64,000 bases of DNA from Charina bottae (GCA_023362775.1 JALMGJ010000002.1:29231414-29295413); one strand, 5' to 3'; shown: positions 36,125-51,100, numbered from the stretch's first letter. Translations and numbers: made by a program. Notes: generated by a model from the sequence alone, not told the origin.

Positions 36125-39100
36125 GTAAATATTGATGTGTACATGATGTTAAGCTCTCCAATGCTCTCTTTTTAGTAGGGAATGATTTTCATGTCCTGAT
36201 TCCTGGCCATTTGCAAGCAGGAATGGCCTTTTGAGCATTTCTTGCAGTTTTAAATTATGAAGTTTTAGAGAGTCCTCATAATTTTTTCAGGAAAGGCCAG
36301 CATCAGCACCAGGCAACTTCAGCAGCACTCTCACAAATTGGCTGTTCATCAGGCTGGATCTTGCCTGTTCACAACATGACTACCATGGCACCCTGGAGTG
36401 TCAGCAAATATCCTTTTTTATCGGAAGGCAAACTTTTGAGGTTGTTCTCAACCATCTCCTTCCTTCCTTCCTTCCTTCCTTCCTTCCTTCCTTCCTTCCT
36501 TCCTTCCTTCCTTCCTTCCTTCCTTCTCCAGCTTCCTGTTTTCTATTTGTTTAAATTAAAGTAATACTTTTTAAAAATATAAACACAAGGAGGGCCGACA
36601 GCTCAGCAGGCATCAAAGGAAGTGTCTGTTTGAATACAGTGTTTTGAGATTGTGACAGAGGAAATGTTGTCTGATTTGAAAAAGGGTGTGGCTGAATTGA
36701 ATGTACTTAAATGCCAAAAATGGCAAAAGGACATTTTGTCAGGTTTGCAGCATAAATTTCAGAAAAGCTTTGGCACCCAAGTGACAAAGTTTATCAGAGT
36801 TCTTTTGCCTGACAGATCTCATGAATGAATTGAAATTAGAGGTGATGGTAGGGTATCAAGGGCATTACTTAAATCTGACTGCATTTTTATCTACTTAAAG
36901 AATTTTATACTGATAAAAGTTGTTGTTGTTCTTGTTCAGTCGTTTAGTCGTGTCCGACTCTTCGTGACCTCATGGACCATAGCACGCCAGGCCTTCCTGT
37001 CCTCCACTGTCACCCGGAGTTTACTCAAATTCATGTTCATTACATTGGTGATGCTATCTAACAATCTCATCCTCTGCCGTCCACTTCTCCTTTTGCCTGC
37101 AGTCTTTCCCACCATCAGGGTCTTTTCCAGTGAGTCCTCTCTTCGCATTAGGTGGCCAAAGCATTTCAGCTTCAGCTTCAGTATCTGTACTTCCAATGAG
37201 CAGTCAGGGTTGATTTCCTTTAGGATTGACTGATTTGACCTCCTTGCAGTCCAAGGGACTCTCAAGAGTCTTCTCCAGCACCACAGTTCGAAAGCATCAA
37301 TTCTTCGGCGCTCAGCCTTCCTCATGGTCCAACTCTCACAGCGATACATTACTACTGGGAAAACCATAGCTTTAACTATACGGACCTTTGTCGGCAAGGT
37401 GATGTCTCTGCTTTTTAATATGCTGTCTAGGTTTGCCATAGCTTTCCTCCCAAGGAGCAAGCGTCTTTTAATTTCATGGCTGCAGTCACCATCTGCGGTG
37501 ATCTTGGAGCCCAAGAAAATAAAATCTGTCACTGCTTCCATTTCTTCCCCTTCTATTTGCCAGGAAGAGATGGGACCAGATGCCATGATCTGGGTTTTTT
37601 AAATGTTGAGTTTCAAGCCAGCTTTTGCACTCTCCTCTTTCACCCTCATCAAGAGGATCTTTAGTTCCTCTTCACTTTCTGCCATTAGGGTGGTATCGTC
37701 TGCATATCTGAGGTTGTTGATATTTTTCCCGGCAATCTTAACTCTGGCTTGTGATTCATCCAGCCCGGCATTTCTCATGATGTATTCTACATATAAGTTA
37801 AATAAGCACGGTGATGATATACAGCCTTGTCATACTCCTTTCCCAATTTTGAACCAGTCGGTTGTTCCATGTCCGGTTCTAACTGTTGCTTCTTGACCCG
37901 CATACAGGTTTCTCAGGAGACAGGTAAGGTACTCCCATCTCTTTAAGAATTTGCCACAGTTTGTTGTGATCCACACAATCAAAGGCTTTAGCGTAGTCAA
38001 TGAAGCAGAAGTAGATGTTTTTCTGGAACTCTCTTGCTTTTTCCATGATCCAGCAAATGTTGGCAATCTGATCTCTAGTTCCTCTGCCTCTTCGAAACCC
38101 AGCTTGCACTTCTGGTAGTTCTCGGTTCACATACTGCTGAAGCCTAGCTTGTAGGATTTTGAGCATAACCTTGCTAGCATGTGAAATGAGCGCAATTGTA
38201 CGGTAGTTTGAACATTCTTTGGCATTGCCTTTCTTTGGAATTGGAACGTAAACTGACCTTTTCCAATCCTGTGGCCACTGTTGAGTTTTCCAAATTTGTT
38301 GGCATATTGAGTGCAGCACTTTAACAGCATCATCTTTTAGGATTTTAAATAGCTCAGCTGGGATACTGTCTTCTCTGCTAGCTTTGTTGTTAGTAATGCT
38401 TCCTAAGGCCCACTTGACTTCACTCTCTAGGATGTCCGGCTCAAGGTCAGTGACCACACCATCGTATTTATCAGGGATATTAAGATCTTTCTTGTATAGT
38501 TCTTCTGTGTATTCTTGCCACCTCTTCTTAATCTCTTCTGCTTCTGTTAGGTCCCTGCCTTTTTTGTCCTTTATCATGACCATCTTTGCATAAAACGTTC
38601 CCTTGATATCTCCAATTTTCTTGAAGAGATCTCTAGTCTTCCCCATTCTATTGTTTTCCTTGATTTCTTTGCACTATTCATTTAAGAAGGCCACCTTATC
38701 TGTCCTTGCTATTCTCTGGAAATCTGCATTCAGTTGGTTATATCTTTCCCTTTCTCCCTTGCCTTTTGCTTCCCTTCTTTCCTTAGCTATTTGTAAAGCC
38801 TCATCAGTGAGCCACTTTGCTTTCTTGCATTTCTTTTTCTTTGGGATGGTTTTAGTTGCTGCCTCTTGTACAATGTTACGAACCTCCATCCATAGTTCTT
38901 CAGGCACTCTGTCTACCAGATCTAATCCTTTAAATCTATTCCTCACCTCCACTGTATATTCATAAGGGATATGATTTAGGTCATACCTGAGTGGTCTAGT
39001 GGTTTTCCCTACGTTCTTCAATTTGAGCCTAAATTTTGCGATAAGAAGCTCATGATCTGAGCCACAGTCAGCTCCAGGTCTTGTTTTTGCTGATTGTATA

Positions 39101-42100
39101 GAGCTTCTCCATCTTTGGCTTCAAAGTATATAATCAATCTGATTTCGGTATTGACCATCTGGTGATGTCCATGTGTAGAGTTGTCTCTTCTGTTGTTGGA
39201 AAAGAGTGTTTGCTATGACCAGCCTGTTCTCTTGACAAAACTCTATTAGCCTTTGCCCTGCTTCATTTTGTACTCCAAGGCCGAACATGCCTGTTAGTCC
39301 GGTTATTTTTTGACTTTGACTACAACTCTACTTTAGCATTCCAGTCCCCTATGATGATAGGGGATATTTATGACTGATATTTATGACTGATAAAAGCACT
39401 TGACTCAATAATATGTTATACTGTGGAAAAGAAGAGATTGTAATTTCCTCCCATCCATCCCTTCATATCTGGTCAAAAAGGAGAGAAAAATAAAGAATTT
39501 AAAAAAGGAAACTACATACATTTGTTGTTTATTCGTTCAGTCGCTTCCGACTCTTCGTGACTTCATGGACCAGCCCACGCCAGAGCTTCCTGTCAGCCGT
39601 CACCATTCCCAGCTCCCCCATGGTTGAGTCCGTCACCTCTGGAATATCATCCATCCATCTTGCCCTTGGTCGGCCCCTCTTCCTTTTGACTTCCACTTTC
39701 CCTAGCATCAGCTTCTTCTCCAGGGTATCCAGTCTTCTCATTATGTGGCCCAAGTACTTCTGTTTTGCCTTTAATATCATTCCCTCAAGTGAGCAGTCTG
39801 GCTTGGTTTCCTGGAGTATGGACTGGTTTGATCTTCTTGCAGTCCAAGGCACTCTCAGAATTTTCCTCCAACACCACAGTTCAAAAGCATCTATCTTCCT
39901 TCGCTCAGCCTTCCTTATGGTCCAGCTCTCACAGCCATAGGTTACTACAGGGAATACCATTGCTTTAACTATGCGGACCTTTGTTCTCAGTGTGATGTCT
40001 CTGCTCTTAACTATTTTATCAAGATTTGCCATTGCTCTCCTCCCAAGAAGTAGACGTCTTCTGATTTCCTGGCTGCAGTCAGCGTCTGCAGTAATCTTTG
40101 CACCTAGAAATACAAAGTCTGTCACTGCCTCCACATTTTCTCCCTCTATTTGCCAGTCATCAATCAAGCTCGTTGCCATAATCTTGGTTTTTTGAGGTTT
40201 AACTGCTAGCCAGCTTTTGCACTTTCTTCTTTCACCTTCGTCATAAGGCTCCTCAGTTCCTCCTCACTTTCAGCCATCAAAGTGTTATCATCTGCATATC
40301 TGAGATTGTTAATGTTTCTTCAAGTGATTTTAACTCCAGCCTTGGATTCATCAAGCCCAGCACGTCACATGATGTGTTCTTCGTACAGGTTGAATAGGTA
40401 GGGTGAGAGTATACAACCCTGCCACACTCCTTTCCCAATCTTAAACCATTCCGTGGTTCCGTGCTCTGTTCTTACCGTTGCTACTTGGTCATTATACAGA
40501 TTCCTCAGGAGGCAGACAAGATGACTTGATATCCCCATACCACCAAGAACTTGCAACAATTTGTTATGATCCACACAGTCAAAGGCTTTAGAATACTCAA
40601 TAAAACAGAAATAGATGTTTCTCTGAAACTCCCTGGCTTTCTCCATTATCCAGCAGATATTGGCAATTTGGTCTCTAGTTCCTCTGCCTTTTCTAAACTC
40701 AGCTTGTACATCTGGGAATTCTCGCTCCATGAATTGCTGGAGTCTACCTTGCAAGATATTGAGCATTACCTAACTGGCATGTGAAATAAGTGCCACTGTT
40801 CGATAGTTTGAACATTCTTTAGTGCTTCCCTTTTTTGATATGGGGATATAAGTTGATTTTTTTCCAATCTGATGACCATTCTTGTGTTTTCCAAATTTGC
40901 TGACATATGGCATAAAATCTTGCAAGATTTTAAACAATTCAGCTGGGATACTGTCGTCTCCTGCTGCCTTTTTATTAGCAATATTTCTTAAGGCCCATTC
41001 AACCTCACTCTTCAGGATGTCTGGCTCTAACTCACTGACCACACCATCAAAGCTATCTGCAATATTATTATCCTTCCTATACAGATCTTCCGTATATTCT
41101 TGCCACCTTTTCTTGATCTCTTCTGCTTCTGTTAGGTCCTTACCATCTTTGTTTTCGATCATACCCATTTTTGCCTGGAATTTACCACTGATGTTTCTAA
41201 TTTTCTGGAAGAGGTCTCTTGTCCTTCCTATTCTATTGTCTTCTTCCATTTCCGCACCTTGCTTGTTTAAAAATAATTCCTTATCTCTTCTGGCTAACCT
41301 CTGGAATTTTGCATTTAATTGGGCATATCTCCCCCTATCACTGTTGCCTTTTGCTTTCCTTCTTTCTTGGGCTACTTCCAGTGTCTCAGCAGACAGCCAT
41401 CTTGCCTTCTTGGTTTTCTTTTTCTTTGGGACGTTTTTTGTTGCCGCCTCCTGAACAATGTTGCAAACTTCTGTCCATAGTTCTTCTGGGACCCTATCTA
41501 CTAAATCTAGTCCCTTAAATCTATTCTTCACCTCCATTGCATATTCCTTAGGAATATTAGTGAGCTCATATCTAACTGATCTGTAGGTCTTCCCTATTCT
41601 CTTTAGTCTGATTCTAAATTTTGCAATAAGAAGTTCGAGATCTGAACTACAGTCAGCTCCAGCTCTTTTTTTTACTGACTGTATAGATGTCCGCCACCTT
41701 TGGCTGCAAAGGATGTAGTCAATCTGTTTCCGGTGTCATGCATACATACATTCGGTACATACATACATACATTCATATAACATAAATTGGAAAAGGTCTA
41801 AAAGGGAATTGATGAGAAAGCCATTTCAACTGTTCAAAAGAGAAGCCGATTCTTGTGAATGTGTTTATTTTACAAGCCTTGAGCTAGAAAGGTATTTGTG
41901 ATTCTCTGAAGTGTATTCAGTGCAATCCTATACCAGCTTTGTTATCTAACCCTTGTAATAGACTCATTTCACTAACAAGAGAGAAAGATACTCTCTGATT
42001 CAGAGATGGAGGAAAGGATACATCCTCTGTGCGTAGGAAACTCAAACAAACAGGCCTCAATCAAGGACACTTCAAATCTCCATGGTTGGGTTCAGTTGAC

Positions 42101-45100
42101 ATGCTTATCCAGGACAAAGACCGAATTGCTGCATTTTCACAACTTGTTAAGCTAGATGGATTTTAACCATGTGTGTATGTGTGTATGACTTAATCAGTTA
42201 TGGTAAGAGAACTATATTTGGGGTTTCATCATGAAACAACAAATTGTAAGAAAGAGTTAATGAACAGAAAATTTTCCTGATTTTTTCAGATTTTATTCTG
42301 ACACCCCTAAAATTTATGTGAGCATTCAAGGCAGTTACCTACAAATAAAATGCAACTACAAAAATATTTTGCAAGAATATTCATACAAATACTAAACTAA
42401 AGAAACTTCTATTACTAAATAAGAAGAATGCCTATCACATCATAGGAGCATGTTTGCATATTTGGGAATGCTTTGTTTTACCCAGGTTAATTTAGTAAAA
42501 TGTAAGCAATTACTCAGAAACTTGTTCACTTTCCTTTGGCTGTAAGAATTTCTAAAAATGTTATCCCCCGCCCCAAGTCATACAGTGTGAGGATGACTTT
42601 GAGCTTGATTTATCAAGCTTTCCTATTTGCTACTTATTTTTTTGAGGAGGGAGGGGAACTCTCAATGGCATCAATGCGAAGTCCTTCTAGTTGGAATTTC
42701 CAATATAAATCTGTCACCTAAAAAGACCCCTGAATACATGATATAGGAATTTGCCATTTTGAACTTGAGCAATGAATGTCTGACAACATTCCCTGCACTA
42801 CTGTGCAGTAAGAATAAGTTTCTGGTGAGGTCCTGCCCTTCCTTTCCCTTCATGTGATCAAAGACATCACTTCTATAGACTGATATGTTCTATTTTTATT
42901 CCACTGATTTCAGCCTGTGGATTTCTATACTGTCCAGAGTATAGGCATCAGCCTCAAAATCCAATCCGAATCAGTTATAATATGATATCCTTAAAGGAAG
43001 AGCTGCAGAAATTGACATGTCTTTATGAAATCAAGATGAAGATGAAAACTGAAGATGAAATGCTATTGATTTTTCTTTTCTTGCAGTAGGAGCCTGAGCT
43101 TCTGCCATGTCCTGCCCTTTTTGTTTGCTGTTCATGAAATCAATCAGAGTCCGAGGCTGTTAGCCAACCTCACTCTAGGCTATAACATCTATGAGAACTT
43201 TTTCCATGCAAGAATGACCTATGAGGCCCTGATGGACTTGCTGTCTATAGGGCAGGAGAATGTCCCAAACTACAGGTGTGGAAGACAAAAAAAAATATTG
43301 GCAGTTCTTGAAGGTACTGGTTCTGAGCTGTTTAATCATATTTCAACTATGCTGAGCATCTACAAAATCCCACAGGTAGGAATGTAAGTAGAAGCTCTTT
43401 GTCCTTTCTCCAGAAGCTTGCACTGGTGGAGGTCACAAAGTTAAGCTGGAATCAGATGGTAGATATTAAATAACCTGAACTAGCTTTATTTCCATCATCC
43501 GACATTGATCACTCTGGTATTGGTACCAACATGGTTTTGGAAACAATAGCATGGCTTCCTGGACTTTTCCATTCTGCCACTAAAATGGGTGCCAAGCAAG
43601 AACCTCTTCCCACAGAAACAACTACAGCAAGTAAATGAATTTGTGTACCTTGTTAGAATGTTTAGTAAACAGCAGGAAAAGGATGGAGAAATTTTACAAC
43701 TTGCAGATGATGGTTGTAAGATAGTAGTATACGTTCTATTCAAAGGATGAATGTTTGTTAAAAGAAGTGTAGAGAACTGTATATAAGAGAGTGATTTTGC
43801 TACATTGTTTTATGCCAGTGAGAACTGGGTAAGTCAGGAGAAACCTAAAAGTCAATGGGATACATTCAGAATTGGGTACTTAAGAAATGTGTGTGAGAAA
43901 ACAAGAAAAGAGGTTCAAGAATATATGGGTGCAAAGGGAGTGAGGATTGGATTCCAAGTGAGTGGTTTGGTCACATAGAGTTTATGGAAGTGGAGTGAAG
44001 GAAATGATGGAAGAATCTTTCACAGGTCAAGAGGAAGAAAAAGAACTAGAAAATCATGGTTAGATAGAGTTGATGAGCTCTTCAAACAGAGAGAAGGGAG
44101 AACAAAAGGCACTGTTTGAAGTTTTGTAGAAACATGGAGGAAGGAACGAGGGTTTTCAAGAGTAGAATGTTCCTGAGAGTTAAGAGCATAACCAGCCAGC
44201 CACTTCAACCTGTTTTGAGACACCATAAATTTGCTCTAAAATGTAGGTTAAATTAAATTTGCTCTGCACCCACAGCCAATCTCCAGTGTGCCTTGTGAAT
44301 GAGGCTGGTGCTCCTCCCTGTGTGTAAAATCGACTATTCTTCTTCTCCCATGACCTTGGAGGGAATATAGGTAATTATCAATGATTGAGAAGTCAGACAA
44401 GTGAGACATAGCACAGATCAAAGCTAGGTGTAAACTAATTCTTTGAAGAGGGGAAAAGGCCTTAAGTTTAAGGACTGATTGTTGTCTCTAAAAGCAGGAC
44501 AATAATCTAACTTTTCTATTTCATTGTAGATCAATTATGGGGTCATCAGCCACATTCCTGAGCATAAACATAATTTTCCCTTTTTCTACCGGGTGAGTCC
44601 AAAACAAGAGCCTCCTCACACGGCGATTGTCAAACTGCTCTTGCATTTCCGATGGACGTGGATTGGCCTCATTGCTCCAGAAAATGAAAGTGGAGAAAAG
44701 TTCAGAAGAACCTTTGTGCCAGTAGCCATCAAGAAAGGGGTTTGTGTTGCCTTCTCAGAAAGCATCCCAGCACTAGATAAAGAGAACAGAAAGGACGTCC
44801 TTTCATATTTAATCAAAATTGAAGTAAGCATTTTTGTTTGTCAGTTGGACCTTCAGGCCGCATTGCTGTTAGGAATGATAATACATAAAACGGAAAAAGC
44901 TGAAAAAGATTTTGGGAAGAAAGTATGGATTGGAACAACTTTCTCAGACATATCTGTGAGATTTTTTTATCGAATGATTGATCTCCAGCATAAAAATCTT
45001 TTCTTATCTTTCTTAACTCTGGCAAACAAAAGGACACAAAATTATGATTTTGATACTTATTTATCTGCCAGTGAGAAATTTGGGGAGATAGCATTTCAGT

Positions 45101-48100
45101 GTTCCTCTTCACAGCCTATTTTATCTAAGAAAGTTTGGAAAAGATGCAGAGAAACAGAGGACTGGGAAATCCCACCCCGTGATGTGGTTTTAAGAATTCT
45201 CTCTGAGGATGCCTACAGTATTTCAAGTTCAGTCCAGGCTGTGGCCAGAGTCCTAAATGCAGTCTATTCCTCCCACCTGAATCAGAGGAGAATCAGGATT
45301 CAAGGCCATCGCATAAACCAGGTCGTACAGCCATGGCATGTAAGACATTTCTCTGAATTTCTGCTAATGATCCACCTTAAATTACTTAATATTTGTTAGA
45401 AATAGGCAGGATAGGAAATTTGGTGGGATATTCTGACAGGAATTACCCAAGTTTGAGTGTTTGTTCTGACCAAATGTAGAAGCTTGGAGAGCAAGAAGGA
45501 GAGAGAGATTCTGTTGCTAGATCTTCCAATGTGAACAGATGTGCTGGTGTTGGAAGGTGGGAGAACAAGGAAGGAAGAGGAAGGCTCCTTCCCTATTTGC
45601 AGAATAAATCAGCACCAAGATGTTACAGTAACCATCAAGCTTATTCATAGTCCAACATTGGTATAATTTAACTTCTAGACCAGGGAAATTTTCTCACTTC
45701 CTGTCCTGCTGCCTTAAGAGGATGTGAAGTCCATGCCCTTTCGAGTGACTTCAGAGAACACCCAGGTTTGTTGACTTGCTTTAGACTGCAGCAACCTAAT
45801 CATAGTCCAGCAATGTATAGTCAAAGGCTTTCACGGCCGGAATCCGATGGTCGTTGTTGGTTTTCCGGGCTGTGTGGCCATGTTCTGGCAGTTTTGGTTC
45901 CTAAAACTGCCAGGACATGGCCACAGAGCCTGGAAAACCCACAACAACCATAGTCCAGCAACATTTTCTTCTTTATTGGTCCTCTCACTTAGGACTTAAT
46001 ACTTAGATCTTTTCCTGGCTTTTTCTTCTCCTTTCAACGTCAAGTCTTCAAAATTGTAGCATAATCCTTTGTCCCAACCCCTCCCATCACCATCTGTTAG
46101 TTTCATAAAATGATGAGGTATCAAGTTGCAGAACCCAGAAAGATCAAAACATAATATACTGTCATGAAATTTGCTGCCTTCATTGTCTTTATTTTTGTGA
46201 ACTTCCAAATGACCATTTGTGTTTCTGCATCCCTAGCTTCTGAGAATGGAAGCAACCTCTCTGGTTTTGCTGCCTTCCATTTTCACAGCATTGGAAGACA
46301 ATGGAATGTGCATCCTACAATCATAGCACAGCAGCAGGAATGGCGCAGTTCTGGCAGCAGGACTATCTGTCATCAATAGACACCTTGTATGGCACTTCTT
46401 CTACACCCAGTTCTTAGCTGTATCCAAACAAACACCAAAATCAAAATATAAGAGCCCCTTAAGATGTTTCTCCCCTACCAAAATGGAGGTTTGAAGTGCT
46501 GTCCATTTTTCCTGTGCTTCTACCTCCCAGTCATTTCTCCCTTTTTGATATCATCAACCCTCAAAGCATGGTTGCCTGCCCTACTTCAGGTTTCAGCCTT
46601 GCACACATATATGGTTTCTTGGAAGATGATCATTTATTTTCAGGTAACAGAGTTAGTAATGTATTCAGGAATGTCAAACAAAGCAAAGCCTTGCGTACAA
46701 AATCTAAAGTTGGTCCAGGATTCAAGAGCCAGGTCAAGGTTGGTAGCCAGTGCAAGGGTCTAAGGTTTCAAGAAATACCTAGATAGGGATCACACATGAG
46801 CTTGACGTTGTTTCCAGCAAAGAGAACAAAGTTAGCTAACCCTCTTATATAACAGGCTGCAGCCAACTGCCACTCAACAGAAATTTTACTCTGTTGCTTG
46901 ACAAATAACCTAATAGAACCATGTTTCTGCCTCCTTTCTACTGGGATACCCCCTGCTAGGGGGGCATAGTCCGTTCAACATTAGAGGGACACATAGATGT
47001 GACCACCACTGACCTGCAGATCTGTTGGACCATGGTTGCTGTGTCCATCTCTTTAGACAAACAACATCAGAATGCAACTGCTGACCAGTGACCAACACAG
47101 AGGGAGCATATCCACTTCAGCCTGAAATGGTCAATATCCCACCCCTTCTGGCTACATCAATTACCCTCCACATTCTGCAGCTATCACTCACCAAAAACAC
47201 AACTTCTATGGGGTGTAGCTGAGGTTGACCTGAGGCTTTCTCACTTGAGAGCTGCAGATGAGATGAAGGCAACATAGTGGGGACAAGGGACAAAAAGGGT
47301 ATTGACAAGGATGGGTTCTGACATGCTTCGGTACAAATAAGGAAAGGCCCAGAAAAGAACTTTTACACACTTTTCCAAATCCCAAGACTTCTTGTCCATT
47401 TTCAGGGGCTTTCTGTAATACTAGTCAACTTCAGCTTCCTGCCAATGTACCAGGTTTGCCTCCCATATTCAGTTCCATGAGATCCTAATCTTAAAACACA
47501 GAGGAAGGACACTTATTCAAAGCTGATGCACTGCAAAGCTGAAATGGTACAAATCAGAAATGTCCCCCAAGGTAGATGCTGAATTCAAACATGTCTTTCC
47601 TACACCACCCAGATGGTTGGATGTTTCCTTCTAGATGACATGGCTAAAGGCAGGAGGTGGGGGGCAACAATTGCACAGTGTAGGGGAGGCAAGAAGATTG
47701 CACCCAAAGATGCCCCAAAGGAAGTAGAAGAATTCAGCACTAGGCTGCTCCAGATTGTCCAAGATTGAGGTGAAGTTGAGGTTGCAGACAAGCGAATTGG
47801 GGAGATTGGTGTTTTTGCTGAACACAAGGAGAGTTTGGACCAGTAGTAGGGAAACAGCCATTGTGAGATAGCCATCTTACCCATCATCTGATTGCTGGAG
47901 TCAAAATATGTTTGTAACTTTAGAGTAGCAATTTCATAAAACAGAGCAGGCCAGAGATCTTTTGATAGACAGAACGGAAATTGAGAGTAAATCCCTAACT
48001 AGATTTCTCCCAAATATTGGAGAAAGAGGAACTCAGCTTAAGTGGCCCACTTTTGAACTAGGGTTCAAATGGGAATGTATAAGATACAGGAGTGATTATC

Positions 48101-51100
48101 CATGTCTTTCTAGCTTCATCCTTTTCTAAGAAACTTCCAGCTTTACAATCTTAGTGAGGATGATGTTTACTTGGATGAGAATGGAGATCCTGTTGCTGAC
48201 TTTGATATCATGGACTGGGCGGTATTTCCCAACAAGTCTGCTGCTGGGGTGAAAATTGGAAAGATAGAAAGAGAGGCCTCTTCAGAAGTCAAATTCTCCA
48301 TCAATCAGAGTGATATCATATGGCCGACATCATTTAACCAGGTAGCTGAGGATGCTTGTCTGTTGGTTCTGTAATTTTTCTGCTCCAATACAGTATATCC
48401 ATCTCACTTTGCAGATTATCAACTGTACTAACAGAATCTTGCAAGTCTGAATGTGCTTCCCTCCTCCTTCAGTTCTATCTTTGTAAAAACCAGTGAGGGT
48501 CTTGTCTGAGACATTTGCATATGTTATAGCCCTGCCATGGACTGAGTCCACTTTTATCTGACCATAGACTTGGTAGTGGCTCTTCCACCTCTCTCTCAAG
48601 ACCATTCTCATGGCCTTCTACAGCTTTGGACAACTTTGCCCATAATTTATTATTTCTGGCCATTCAAACTCAAACTCATGAGCATGTTGCCTTTTCTTTT
48701 CTTTTTTCTTTTAAATAATTTTTATTAAAATAAAATTTTACATAAGATTAAAAAACTATGGAAACATAAAAGGAAAAGCAGAGAAAAGAAAAATATGAAT
48801 GAATAAAAGAAAAAGTGAAAAATAAGAAAATAAAGAGAAAGAAAAAAAAAGATAAGTGACTTCTGATCTTATTTGCAGCAGTTACAAACATTTCAATTAC
48901 TATTTCTACTCTCCCAAATTACATATCATGGTTCCCTTCTTCCCATAAACAAAACTTTTTCATCAATAAATCCCCAAATCCCCAATTCATTTTTATCAAT
49001 TTTAAGTAAAAAACCATAAATAGTTTCCAGTCTTTAATAAAAGTAATTGTTTTTCCCTCCTTAATCAAACAAATTAATTTAGCCATTTCTGCAAGCTTTG
49101 CCATTATCATGACCCATTCCTCCATTATTAGTATTTCTCTATTCTTCCATTTTTTGTGCATATAATAGCCTTGCTGCAGTTATCATAGATAAAACCAATA
49201 GTCCATAAGCCTTTTCTAGTTGATTGTTGATAGGTCCTAATAAGAAAAATTCTGGTTTCATCTGAATATTATTATTTTATACTCTTTGCATCACCATATG
49301 TATTTGTGTTCTGACTTGTTCATCCTCTGTTTCTAATTTCAATAAATGTTTTTACAATAAGATGTTCATCATTTGTACAGGGTTATCACAGAAATTCTTC
49401 CCAATGTCGATAATTGTAACTTTTCCCATCTTAATAAATCCTTCTTAATTTCATTCCAGCCTTTAACATAATTATTTTGAAATAACATACAATTCATATT
49501 GGTTATAGCAATACCCAAATATTTCACATTTTTCTCAATCTGAAACAAAGTTTTTATAGAGAATTGTTTTTGGTCTTCCATCTTCATATTCTTTGTCAAC
49601 ATCTTTGTTTTCTGCTTATTAATTTTAAATGCAGCCAATGCACCAAATTCTCTTAGTTTTTCCATTAATACATCTATCCTTTCTAGAGGGCTTTTCAAAA
49701 TCAGAACCAAGTCATTAGCAAATGCCCTTAGTATGCACACTTCTTTTTTAACTCTATTTATTCTATTTATTTAATTAATTCCCAGGAACTTAAAATAAAC
49801 GAAGAATAAAAAGCTCCCTTGTCTCCTTTATCCATTTGAAATTTCTGTAATCCAAATTCTTACTGTGCTTTTCGCTGCAAGTTTTTTTTAAGTTCTTATT
49901 CTTTTTCTGTTAAATTCGTTATGGGCCCTTGGAACACTCACCAGATGGTCCTATTAAGCTGCCACCCTGAAGATCTGTATTGCATGTAATTAGTTATATT
50001 CCAAAGAGATTTGAGAAGTGGGGTTTGGTCAGACCCAGTGTCCTTTAAAAGGTTTCACTGAGACTTTGAGCTTGATCCTCCTTCCTCTGCTCCTGGCTGC
50101 TCTTACTCATGAGGTGCCCACAGACTCCTTTTGCATCCTGCAGGCTTCCTCATGAGGAGTTGCTGTCCAGAGCACATGTGGGCAGTCTCTTCAATTCCTC
50201 TTTTCTCCAGACAAGCTCCACAAAATCGGGCACTTCAGCAGATTGTGATTGGAGCCTCAGCGTCATTTCTCCACTTTCTGAGATTCATTAGTCTGCAATT
50301 TTCCCCACCAAAATTCCCATGTTGCCTTTGCTTAGAATAAGAGGAATATATATCTAAAGATGTTTATCCAGGAGGGCCATTAGCCTCTTTCATATTGACA
50401 GGATTCTTGGGAAACAACCTGCTGAAATGGAACTACTTCCTGGGTCTCTGGAGAAGAAGAGGATGTTGAAAATAATTTTTTGAAAACCATATTTTCACTA
50501 TATTTTGAAAAGACCTTGAAAGTATATTGAATTTTATAAACTGAGCACAGTGTGTCAAAATCTTGGAAGATCTTCAAATATTGTTACTGTCAACAAACAG
50601 TTTGAGGGAAACCTCTCCTGCTCATTTCAAATCCTGCTCTTAGAAAGAGCCAATGATCACTGGAAGATAAACCCATTTTGGTGGTGGAGTTTTTTCTATA
50701 TGCAATCATGAGATTTGTTTGGATTCAATCAAATGCTCTGGTTGAAAAATTATGGTGCATACCAATGGTTCATAACTTTGCATGGTGTGTAAAACACGTT
50801 TGTCATGTTCAAAATAACATGATTATAAGAAAGCATGGTTTAACCCAGTTCATGAACCCACACTGTAACTTGTTTCCATTCAGATATTTAATCCCCCTAA
50901 TTTCCCCCCATTTTCTTTATGTTTAGAAGGTGCCTTTTTCTAGGTGTACTAAAAGTTGTCTCCCAGGATACACCAAGCTCACAAGAGAGAGAGCACCAGT
51001 TTGCTGCTACGACTGTTCTCCGTGTATGGAAGGAACTATCTCCACGCAGGAAGGTAAGTGGCTCAAGGGCAAAGAAGGAGCACCATCCAAGTACAAACCA

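Larger units (their letters stand above)
45340..48113. other. V2R-B intron 3
   Basis: 2.8 kb, non-coding. Contains a foldback element (45820-45960) and the block shared with the V2R-A 3' flank (46170-47275). An antisense 76-codon frame at 47631-47861 starts with a signal-like hydrophobic stretch but matches no family I know. Confidence 0.55.

Noticed and set aside
40882..41454. 190-codon plus-strand frame in V2R-B intron 1
   Set aside because: Shadow of the antisense BovB-like linker region; the real coding sense is minus.
47631..47861. Antisense 76-codon frame with a signal-peptide-like start in V2R-B intron 3
   Set aside because: No family resemblance, no splice context, and frames of this length are expected by chance.
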